Source: Gemmatimonadales bacterium (GTDB taxonomy: Bacteria > Gemmatimonadota > Gemmatimonadetes > Gemmatimonadales > GWC2-71-9). From it: 5,337 bases of DNA. The position numbers and the translations under genes are program-made. Shown here piece after piece: positions 1 to 5,031 of this stretch (position 1 is its first letter; every line of letters begins with the position of its first letter). The stretch is from NCBI GenBank assembly GCA_025924275.1, contig JAICEH010000156.1, positions 1 through 5,337 on the forward strand, written 5' to 3'. Under the pieces are notes generated by a model. It worked only from the letters and a program-made list of their open reading frames with translations, had not been told where the DNA came from and did no database searches.

Positions 1-507
1 ATCGCGGTGGACGGGGCCTGCCTCACGGTGGAGCGCGCCGGGGAGGGCTGGTTCGAGGTGAAGGTGGTGGCGACCAGCGTGGCGCGCACCACCGCGGGCG
101 AGTGGGGCAAGGGGCGGCGCGTCAATCTCGAGCGCGCGCTCCGCGCCGGCGATCGCCTGGGCGGCCACCTGGTGCAGGGGCACGTGGACGGCGTCGGCAC
201 CGTCCTGGCGGTGACCCGGCGCGACGACGCCCTGCTGCTCGACGTGCGCGTGCCGGCGGCGGTCGCCGCGGCGACCGTCCCGCTCGGGTCCATCACGCTC
301 GACGGGGTGAGCCTCACGGTCAACGCCGTGCCCCGCCCCGGGGACGTGCAGGTGGCGCTCATCCCCCACACCCTGACGCACACGACGCTCGGGGAGCGGC
401 GCCCGGGCGACCGGCTGCAGGTGGAGGGGGACGTGATCGGCAAGTACGTCGCAGGGCTCCTGGAGTCGCGAGCGACCCCTGGCACCCCGCCACCGACCGA
501 CTCGTGA
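1..507 (+). CDS. ribE: Riboflavin synthase, alpha subunit (5' end outside window)
   Basis: This is the last enzyme of riboflavin synthesis. It dismutates two 6,7-dimethyl-8-ribityllumazine molecules into riboflavin and 5-amino-6-ribitylamino-uracil, in the cytoplasm, usually as a trimer. The reading frame is open from base 1, and 168 residues are visible. By comparison with known RibE proteins about 40 N-terminal residues (the MFTGI region) are missing because the window starts inside the gene. The first lumazine-binding domain shows a CLTV element (residues 7-10) and GGHLVQGHVDG (54-64). The second shows GSITLDGVSLTV (96-107), IPHTLTHTTL (121-130) and a final GDVIGKYV (143-150). Both halves of the tandem fold are intact. 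The C-terminal tail after residue 155 is unconserved and proline-rich, and the stop TGA (505-507) lies in the first copy of a heptamer repeat. The family call is secure. ribD is expected upstream. Confidence 0.96.
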   Translation: MAVDGACLTVERAGEGWFEVKVVATSVARTTAGEWGKGRRVNLERALRAGDRLGGHLVQGHVDGVGTVLAVTRRDDALLLDVRVPAAVAAATVPLGSITLDGVSLTVNAVPRPGDVQVALIPHTLTHTTLGERRPGDRLQVEGDVIGKYVAGLLESRATPGTPPPTDS

Positions 508-510
508 CTC
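463..510 (+). other. Possible stem-loop at ribE end, using the heptamer repeat
   Basis: Bases 463-472 (GAGTCGCGAG) can pair with CTCGTGACTC in the heptamer repeat. All ten positions pair as RNA, one of them as a G-U wobble. Pairing with the first copy (501-510) gives a 28-nt loop. The same sequence recurs at 508-517 and 515-524, so several registers compete. The arm lies in the unconserved tail of ribE, so it is not explained by protein conservation. The pairing is seen directly; folding in the cell and any effect on ribBA translation are inference. Confidence 0.35.
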
Positions 511-530
511 GTGACTCGTGACTCGTGACT
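499..530 (+). repeat. Heptanucleotide tandem repeat (CTCGTGA) across the ribE/ribBA junction
   Basis: Four perfect copies of CTCGTGA run from 501 to 528, with partial copies on both sides (GA at 499-500, CT at 529-530). Each copy holds GTGA, a GTG start overlapping a TGA stop. The first copy supplies the ribE stop (505-507) and the last supplies the ribBA GTG start (525-527). The GTG at 504 is in the ribBA frame but meets a stop at 519-521, so it cannot start ribBA. Three extra copies total 21 nt, a multiple of three. With one copy, ribE would still end in Asp-Ser-stop and ribBA would start at an overlapping GTGA. Tracts of this kind can change copy number by replication slippage. Confidence 0.9.
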
Positions 531-1736
531 GAAGCCTTCGGGACCATCACGCAGGCGATCGACGACCTGCGGAACGGGAAGATGATCATCGTCGCGGACG
601 ACCGCGACCGCGAGAACGAGGGCGACCTCGTGTGCGCGGCCGAGCTGGTCACGCCCGAGATGGTGAACTTCATGACCCTGCACGGCCGCGGGCTGATCTG
701 CCTCGCCCTCTCGCCGGAGCGCTGCGACCAGCTGGGCCTCCCGCAGATGGCCGAGCGGAACACCGAGGAGCTGGGCACCGCCTTCACCGTGAGCGTGGAC
801 GCCGAGCGCCGCTTCGGCGTGAGCACCGGCATCTCCGCGGCCGACCGGGCCATCACCATCCACGTCGCCATCAATCCCGCCACGGCCCCCTCGGATCTCC
901 GGCGTCCGGGCCACGTCTTCCCCCTCCGGGCCCGGCCCGGCGGCGTGCTCCAGCGGGTGGGGCACACCGAGGCGGCGGTGGACCTCGCCCGACTCGCCGG
1001 CCTGGCGCCGGCCGGCGTCATCTGCGAGATCCTCAACGAGGACGGCTCGATGGCGCGGCGCGAGGAGCTGGAGCGCTTCGCCGCGCACCACGGCCTCACC
1101 TTCGTGACGGTGGCGGACCTGGTCGCCCATCGCCTCGGCACCGAACGCCTGGTGCACCGCGTGGCGGAGGCCCGGCTGCCCACCGGCTTCGGGGAGTTCC
1201 GGCTGGTGGCCTACGAGAACGACGTGGACCGGGCGGAGCACGTCGCCCTGGTGCACGGCGACGTGGACGGCCGCGCCGACGTGCTGGTCCGGATGCACTC
1301 GAAGTGCCTCACCGGCGACGTCTTCGGCTCGCTCCGCTGCGACTGCGGCCCGCAGCTGCAGTCCGCCATGAAGCGGATCGCCGAGGCGGGCGCGGGGGTG
1401 ATCGTCTACCTCGACCAGGAGGGGCGGGGCATCGGCCTCCTCAACAAGGTGCGCGCCTACGCCCTGCAGGACCGCGGGGACGACACCGTCGAGGCCAACG
1501 AGCGCCTCGGGTTCCGGCCCGACCTCCGCAACTACGGCATCGGGGCCCAGATCCTGCGGGACCTGGGGCTCTCCACCATCCGGGTGATGACGAACAACCC
1601 GCGCAAGCTGGTCGGCCTCGAGGGCTACGGCCTCACGATCACCGCCCGGGTGCCGCTGGTGGTGGACGAATCGAGCCACAACCAGGGCTACCTCGCCGCC
1701 AAGCGCGACAAGCTCGGTCACCTTCTCGCCCACTGA
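525..1736 (+). CDS. ribBA: Bifunctional 3,4-dihydroxy-2-butanone 4-phosphate synthase / GTP cyclohydrolase II
   Basis: This fused cytoplasmic enzyme (403 residues) supplies both branches of riboflavin synthesis. The N-terminal domain (about 1-205) turns ribulose 5-phosphate into 3,4-dihydroxy-2-butanone 4-phosphate. It shows DDRDRENEGDL (25-35), STGISAADR (100-108), RPGHVFPLRA (127-136), GHTEA (146-150) and the catalytic Glu of VICEI (E168). The C-terminal domain (about 206-400) opens GTP to the pyrimidine. Its zinc ligands are C261, C272 and C274 in CLTGDVFGSLRCDCG, followed by YLDQEGRGIGL (295-305), the D333/R335 pair and TNNPRK (356-361). Both active sites look complete. One oddity is Lys at 260, where HSECLTGD is usual. 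The GTG start at 525 is the only workable one: it keeps the usual short leader, and a stop precedes it in frame. No Shine-Dalgarno is visible, so translation probably depends on coupling to ribE. Confidence 0.97.
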   Translation: MTEAFGTITQAIDDLRNGKMIIVADDRDRENEGDLVCAAELVTPEMVNFMTLHGRGLICLALSPERCDQLGLPQMAERNTEELGTAFTVSVDAERRFGVSTGISAADRAITIHVAINPATAPSDLRRPGHVFPLRARPGGVLQRVGHTEAAVDLARLAGLAPAGVICEILNEDGSMARREELERFAAHHGLTFVTVADLVAHRLGTERLVHRVAEARLPTGFGEFRLVAYENDVDRAEHVALVHGDVDGRADVLVRMHSKCLTGDVFGSLRCDCGPQLQSAMKRIAEAGAGVIVYLDQEGRGIGLLNKVRAYALQDRGDDTVEANERLGFRPDLRNYGIGAQILRDLGLSTIRVMTNNPRKLVGLEGYGLTITARVPLVVDESSHNQGYLAAKRDKLGHLLAH

Positions 1737-1740
1737 GCCG

Positions 1741-2223
1741 ATGCCGGAGATCCCAGGCCGGCTCCGCGCCACCGGGCGCGTGGCCGTCATCGTGAGCCGC
1801 TACAACGAGCGGGTGACCCGCCGCCTGCTGGAGGGCGCGCGCGCCTGCTGCGCCGCCGCCGGCGCCGGCGAGGACCGTGTGGACGTGGTCTGGGTGGCGG
1901 GGGCCTTCGAGCTGCCCATGGCCGCCGCCGCCGCCGCCGCGACGGGCCGCTACGGTTGCGTCGTCGCGCTCGGGGTGGTGGTCCGGGGCGAGACCCCGCA
2001 CTTCGAGTACGTCGCGGGCGAGGCGACCCGGGGCCTCGGCCGCGTGGCCCTGGAGTACCGGCTGCCCGTCGGCTTCGGGCTGCTCACGGTGGATACCCTC
2101 GAGCAGGCCGAGGCCCGCGCCGGGGGGGCGGCCGGGAACAAGGGGTACGAGGCCGCGGAAGCTGCCATCACCGCCGCCGACGCCCTCGACCAGCTCCGCG
2201 GCAATCGCAATGCTCAGGATTGA
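1741..2223 (+). CDS. ribH: 6,7-dimethyl-8-ribityllumazine synthase
   Basis: RibH condenses 5-amino-6-ribitylamino-uracil with the dihydroxybutanone phosphate made by RibBA to give the lumazine used by RibE. Family members assemble as pentamers, decamers or 60-subunit shells. At 160 residues it has normal family length. The substrate-site elements are SRYNE (19-23), GAFELP (54-59), RGETPHFEYV (82-91) with catalytic H87, FGLLTVDTLEQA (112-123), R126 and GNKG (132-135). Small deviations are VAGAFE where VPGAFE is common, and a run of seven alanines at 61-67 encoded by six GCC codons and a GCG. The ATG lies 4 nt after the ribBA stop and has no clear Shine-Dalgarno, which suggests coupling. The last 14 nt overlap the start of nusB. 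Confidence 0.97.
   Translation: MPEIPGRLRATGRVAVIVSRYNERVTRRLLEGARACCAAAGAGEDRVDVVWVAGAFELPMAAAAAAATGRYGCVVALGVVVRGETPHFEYVAGEATRGLGRVALEYRLPVGFGLLTVDTLEQAEARAGGAAGNKGYEAAEAAITAADALDQLRGNRNAQD
1921..1938 (+). repeat. (GCC)6 trinucleotide run inside ribH
   Basis: Six identical GCC codons, followed by GCG, encode alanines 61-67 of RibH. The tract lies on the surface-helix segment between the GAFELP and LGVVVRGE strands, where most homologues mix charged and small residues. It is a perfect microsatellite, but in such GC-rich DNA an alanine helix easily produces one. Confidence 0.85.
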
Positions 2224-2623
2224 GACCCGGGCGCGTGCCCGGGCCCTCCAGCTCCTCTACAGCGCCGAGCTCCAGCCCGACGTCCGCCTCGGCGACCTCG
2301 CCGGCGGGCTCGCCCGCCTCACCGGGCCCGAGCCCTCGGTGTTCGAGCGCGCCGAGGCGCTCGCCGCGGGGGTGCAGCGGGACCGGGAGCGGCTCGACGG
2401 CGTGGTGGCGCGCGCCGCGGAGAACTGGCGCCTCGAGCGGATCGGGGTGATGGAGCGCAACATCCTCCGGCTCGCGATCCACGAGCTCGAGGACCCGGCC
2501 GTGCCGCCGCGGGTGGCGATCGACGAGGCGGTGCGGCTCGCCGGGTGGTTCGCCGGGCCGCGGGCGCCGGCCTTCGTGAACGGGGTGCTCGACCGCGTGG
2601 CGCGCGACCTCGGCCGCCTGTGA
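2210..2623 (+). CDS. nusB: Transcription antitermination factor NusB
   Basis: NusB pairs with NusE (ribosomal protein S10) on boxA RNA to support antitermination and rRNA maturation. The protein is 137 residues, a usual length, and all-helical. It has an arginine-rich N-terminus, RARARALQLLY (7-17), typical of the RNA-binding face. The family core follows: AAGV (52-55), NW (72-73), RIGVMERNILRLAIHEL (77-93), VAIDEAVRLA (102-111) and FVNGVLD (122-128). The ATG at 2210 is chosen because family homology begins there. It overlaps the ribH end by 14 nt in another frame, with no visible Shine-Dalgarno. Earlier in-frame starts only translate ribH out of frame. ribH-nusB adjacency is common in bacteria and supports both calls. 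The TGA stop shares bases with the GTG of the next gene. Confidence 0.96.
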   Translation: MLRIETRARARALQLLYSAELQPDVRLGDLAGGLARLTGPEPSVFERAEALAAGVQRDRERLDGVVARAAENWRLERIGVMERNILRLAIHELEDPAVPPRVAIDEAVRLAGWFAGPRAPAFVNGVLDRVARDLGRL

Positions 2624-3741
2624 ACATCCTCCTGGTCAACTGGCAGGACCGGCTCAATCCGCAGGCCGGAGGCGCGGAGATCCACCTCTTCGAGATCTTC
2701 TCCCGGCTGGCGGCCCGTGGCCACCGCGTCCGGCTGGTCTGCTCCGGCTGGCCCGGCGCCCCCCGGCGGGCGGAGGTGGACGGGCTCGAGGTTCACCGGA
2801 CCGGCGGCCGGCATTCCTTCGCGCTGCTGGGGCGGCGCGCGGTCCGCCGGGCGCTCCGGTCGGAGCGGCCCGACGTCGTGGTGGAGGACGTGAACAAGCT
2901 TCCGCTCTACCTGCCGTCGCTCACTCCACTGCCGTTCTGCACCCTGATCCCGCACCTCTTCGGAACGACCGCCTTCCGCGAGGTCGACCCGGGCTCCGCG
3001 GCCATCGTCTGGGCCGCGGAGCGCGGCATCCCGCGGGCCTACCGCCGGAGCGGCTTCCACGTGATCAGCGAGAGCACCCGGGACGATCTCGTGGCCCGCG
3101 GGGTGCCTGCCGGAGGCATCCGGGTGATCCATCCCGGGGTCGACACGACGGGCTTCACCCCCGCGCCGCCGGGCCGCCCGGCCGGCCCGGCGACCTTCGT
3201 CTACCTGGGACGACTCAAGCGGTACAAGGGGGTGGAGACCGCCATCCGGGCCGCGGTCCTCGCCCGCCGGGCCGTCCCGGACGTCCGGCTCCTGGTGGCG
3301 GGCCAGGGGGATGACCGGCCCCGGCTCGAGCGGCTGGCCGCCGGGCTCGGCGCGGGAGACGCGGTGCGCTTCCTCGGCTTCGTGGACGAAGCCACGAAGC
3401 TCCGCCTCTTGCGCGAGTCCACCGCGAACGTATTTCCTTCGCCCAAGGAGGGGTGGGGCATCACCATCATGGAGGCCGCCGCGTGCGGGACCCCCTCCCT
3501 GGCCTCGGACAGCCCGGGCCTCCGGGACTCGGTCCGGGACGGTGAGACCGGCTGGCTCGTGCCGCACGGTGACCCGGCCTCCCTGGCCGGCCGCATGGTC
3601 GAGCTCGCGCTCGACCCGGGGCTGGTGGCCCGCCTCGGCGTCGCGGCACGCCGGTGGGCCGAGCAGCACTCGTGGGAAGGCACGGCGTCCGCCACGCTGG
3701 GCCACCTCGAGGACCTGGTAGCAGCTCGTCCGCACACCTGA
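2620..3741 (+). CDS. Family 4 (GT-B fold) glycosyltransferase, substrate unknown
   Basis: This protein likely transfers a sugar from a nucleotide-activated donor to a lipid-linked or other envelope acceptor; donor and acceptor cannot be read from sequence. It has 373 residues, typical for GT4. The N-terminal Rossmann domain begins at residue 2 (NILLVNW), with AGGAE (16-20), RGHRVRLV (33-40) and a VVEDVNKLPLYLP segment (87-99). A Pro/Gly linker lies at about 181-190. The C-terminal donor-binding domain has HPGVD (171-175) just before the linker, then YLGRLKRYKG (195-204) with the usual Arg and Lys, VAGQGDD (226-232), FLGFV (251-255) and an EX7E motif (E277 to E285), then TGWLVP (310-315). No signal peptide or membrane span is visible. 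The GTG start at 2620 overlaps the nusB stop as GTGA and puts the first beta strand at the N-terminus. An in-frame GTG at 2545 would add 25 non-homologous residues lying over nusB. A role in wall or capsule glycans is only inference. Confidence 0.92.
   Translation: MNILLVNWQDRLNPQAGGAEIHLFEIFSRLAARGHRVRLVCSGWPGAPRRAEVDGLEVHRTGGRHSFALLGRRAVRRALRSERPDVVVEDVNKLPLYLPSLTPLPFCTLIPHLFGTTAFREVDPGSAAIVWAAERGIPRAYRRSGFHVISESTRDDLVARGVPAGGIRVIHPGVDTTGFTPAPPGRPAGPATFVYLGRLKRYKGVETAIRAAVLARRAVPDVRLLVAGQGDDRPRLERLAAGLGAGDAVRFLGFVDEATKLRLLRESTANVFPSPKEGWGITIMEAAACGTPSLASDSPGLRDSVRDGETGWLVPHGDPASLAGRMVELALDPGLVARLGVAARRWAEQHSWEGTASATLGHLEDLVAARPHT
3167..3192 (+). repeat. All-GC inverted repeat in the glycosyltransferase linker
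   Basis: A perfect 9-bp stem (3167-3175 with 3184-3192), all G-C pairs, flanks an 8-nt loop. It encodes part of the Pro/Gly/Ala linker between the two Rossmann domains. No T-run follows, so it is not an intrinsic terminator. It may slow ribosomes between domains or be a by-product of Pro/Gly/Ala codons in GC-rich DNA. Confidence 0.6.
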
Positions 3742-3757
3742 CGAGGGGAGTGCCTCG
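3742..3757 (+). promoter_or_regulatory. hpf ribosome binding site within a small hairpin
   Basis: This is the entire gap between the glycosyltransferase stop (3739-3741) and the hpf ATG (3758). CGAGG (3742-3746) pairs perfectly with CCTCG (3753-3757), leaving the six-base loop GGAGTG. The Shine-Dalgarno GGAG (3747-3750) is thus in the loop, 7 nt from the ATG. It is the clearest well-spaced ribosome binding site in the window and suggests that hpf is translated independently of upstream genes. The hairpin is short and its stability in cells is unproven. Confidence 0.7.
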
Positions 3758-4069
3758 ATGCGCAAGACGATCACCACCCGCCACGTCGAGATTCCCGACG
3801 CGCTCCGCGAGCGCGCCGACGCCGTCCTCGACCGGCTCGCCGGCATCGCCCGACGGCCGCACGATGCCACCGTCGTCTTCGACGTCACCCACGGGCAGCC
3901 CAGCGTGGAGATCCGCATTCACCTGGCCCGGGGCGAGCTCGCGATGGCCGCCGCCCAGGCCGACGACCACCGCACGGCGCTCGACCGGGCGGAGGAGAAG
4001 CTCCGGCCCCAGCTCGAGCGCGCCTCCATCCGGCCGGGGCGGCGGCGGGCCGAACCGGACCGGGTGTGA
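3758..4069 (+). CDS. hpf: Ribosome hibernation promoting factor, short form (HPF/RaiA family)
   Basis: Proteins of this family bind the decoding region of the 30S subunit in slow growth or stasis and stop translation. At 103 residues this is a short form: a single beta-alpha-beta-beta-beta-alpha domain without the C-terminal dimerisation domain of long HPF. It shows ITTRHVEIPDALRERADAVL (5-24, strand then helix), strands at about 37-44 and 49-58, and the family's second-helix signature QADDHRTALDRAEEKLRPQL (67-86), equivalent to the usual D-x-Y-x-A-I-D-x-A-x-x-K-L. The tail (92-103) is basic and disordered in appearance. The ATG at 3758 has a good Shine-Dalgarno. The last bases overlap the hprK start as GTGA. 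An hpf beside hprK and PTS genes is a known arrangement, for example near rpoN in Proteobacteria. Short HPF versus RaiA/YfiA cannot be separated from sequence alone. Confidence 0.92.
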   Translation: MRKTITTRHVEIPDALRERADAVLDRLAGIARRPHDATVVFDVTHGQPSVEIRIHLARGELAMAAAQADDHRTALDRAEEKLRPQLERASIRPGRRRAEPDRV

Positions 4070-5031
4070 GCCTCCGGCTCCGGGACCTCCTCGGCCCCCG
4101 GGGAGAGGCGCTCCAGCTCGAGGCCGTCACCGGCGAACTGGGGCTGGACCGCTTCCTTCCGGACGCCGAGGTGGCGAGCCCGGGCCTCGCCCTCTCGGGC
4201 TACACCGGCCGCTTCTTCCCCGGCCGCATCCACGTCTTCGGCGAGACCGAGATCACCTACCTCCAGGGCCTGCCGGCCGAGGATCGCCGCGCGCGCCTGG
4301 ACGCCTTCTTCGCCTTCGACATCCCCTGCGTGTTCGTCACCAAGGGCCAGGAGCTCCCGGCCGAACTCCTGGCCCTCGCCACCGAGCGCCGGGTGCCGGT
4401 GCTGCGCTCCCGGCTCAAGACGGCCGAGTTCTACCGGCGCTTCAAGCCGCTCCTGGAGGAGGCCTACGCCCCCCGGACCACGGTGCACGGCTCGCTCGCC
4501 GACGTCTACGGCGTCGGACTGCTCTTCATCGGGCGGTCCGGGATCGGCAAGAGCGAGTGCGTCCTCGACCTGGTCGAGCGGGGCCACCGGCTCGTGGCGG
4601 ACGACGTCGTGCTGGTCACCCGCCGGGGGAACGACGTGCTGATCGGCCGGGGGCACGAGCTCGCCGGGCACCACATGGAGATCCGCGGCATCGGGCTGAT
4701 CGACATCCAGAGCATCTTCGGCATCCGGGCCGTCCGCCAGCAGAAGCGCATCGAGGTGGTGGTGCAGCTCGAGGCGTGGGAGACGGCCCAGGACGCCGAC
4801 CGGACCGGCCTCGGGGCCCAGACCACCGAGATCCTCGGCGTGGCGCTGCCCAAGGTGGTGGTGCCGCTCAACCCCGGGAAGAACATCACGGTGGTATCGG
4901 AGGTGGTGGCGATGAACCACCTCCTGCGCTACACCGGGGTGGATGTCGCCGCGCAGTTCAACGAGCGGCTGATCCGCCGGATGCGGGAGCAGAGCCGGGT
5001 GCGGGAGTACCTCCAGGAGGACTATGAGTGA
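4066..5031 (+). CDS. hprK: HPr kinase/phosphorylase
   Basis: HprK phosphorylates a regulatory serine of the PTS carrier HPr with ATP (or pyrophosphate) and can remove it by phosphorolysis. Members are cytoplasmic hexamers. At 321 residues it is full length. The N-terminal domain (1-130) ends at VPVLRS and a helix. The catalytic domain has H141 in VHGSLADVYG, the P-loop GRSGIGKS (156-163) with K162, RLVADD (175-180) with D179/D180, the HprK signature MEIRGIGLIDI (204-214), and D245-R246 in the mobile loop. PGKN (270-273) replaces the PGRN of Bacillus-type enzymes. The catalytic residues look complete, so kinase activity is likely; whether phosphorylase activity is kept cannot be read. The GTG start at 4066 overlaps the hpf stop by 4 nt. 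No HPr or EI gene is in the window. The stop overlaps the next gene by 8 nt. Confidence 0.96.
   Translation: MSLRLRDLLGPRGEALQLEAVTGELGLDRFLPDAEVASPGLALSGYTGRFFPGRIHVFGETEITYLQGLPAEDRRARLDAFFAFDIPCVFVTKGQELPAELLALATERRVPVLRSRLKTAEFYRRFKPLLEEAYAPRTTVHGSLADVYGVGLLFIGRSGIGKSECVLDLVERGHRLVADDVVLVTRRGNDVLIGRGHELAGHHMEIRGIGLIDIQSIFGIRAVRQQKRIEVVVQLEAWETAQDADRTGLGAQTTEILGVALPKVVVPLNPGKNITVVSEVVAMNHLLRYTGVDVAAQFNERLIRRMREQSRVREYLQEDYE
5015..5020 (+). promoter_or_regulatory. Shine-Dalgarno AGGAGG for the EIIA gene
   Basis: A perfect AGGAGG ends only 3 nt before the ATG at 5024, inside the end of hprK (residues 317-319). This spacing is shorter than the usual 5-9 nt. It still supports 5024 as the start, because there is no other in-frame ATG or GTG before the conserved first strand. 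Confidence 0.65.

Noticed and set aside
1..525. FMN riboswitch controlling the riboflavin genes
   Set aside because: No non-coding leader exists in the window. If present, it would be upstream of the missing ribE or ribD start.
499..530. Heptamer tract as a CRISPR repeat or phase-variation switch of a protein
   Set aside because: There are no spacers, so it is not CRISPR. Copy changes do not alter either reading frame, so ON/OFF switching of a protein is not predicted.
1877..2209. Longer N-terminus for NusB starting in ribH
   Set aside because: That stretch is out-of-frame ribH and shows no NusB homology. The ATG at 2210 fits the family start.
2545..2619. Longer N-terminus for the glycosyltransferase from the GTG at 2545
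   Set aside because: The extra 25 residues are Arg/Gly/Ala-rich, lie inside nusB in another frame, and precede the first beta strand, where the family normally starts.
3184..3200. Intrinsic terminator after the GC hairpin in the glycosyltransferase gene
   Set aside because: No T-run follows the stem and it lies mid-gene.
3409..3436. Possible internal promoter for hpf (TTGCGC, 16 nt, TATTTC)
   Set aside because: Each box matches the consensus at only three of six positions. It lies in the conserved donor-binding domain of the glycosyltransferase, about 320 nt from hpf.
2257..3918. A 553-codon open frame on the - strand
   Set aside because: It lies opposite nusB, the glycosyltransferase and hpf, all with strong family motifs. 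Its translation is low-complexity and shows no domain I recognise. Long antisense frames are expected in GC-rich coding DNA.
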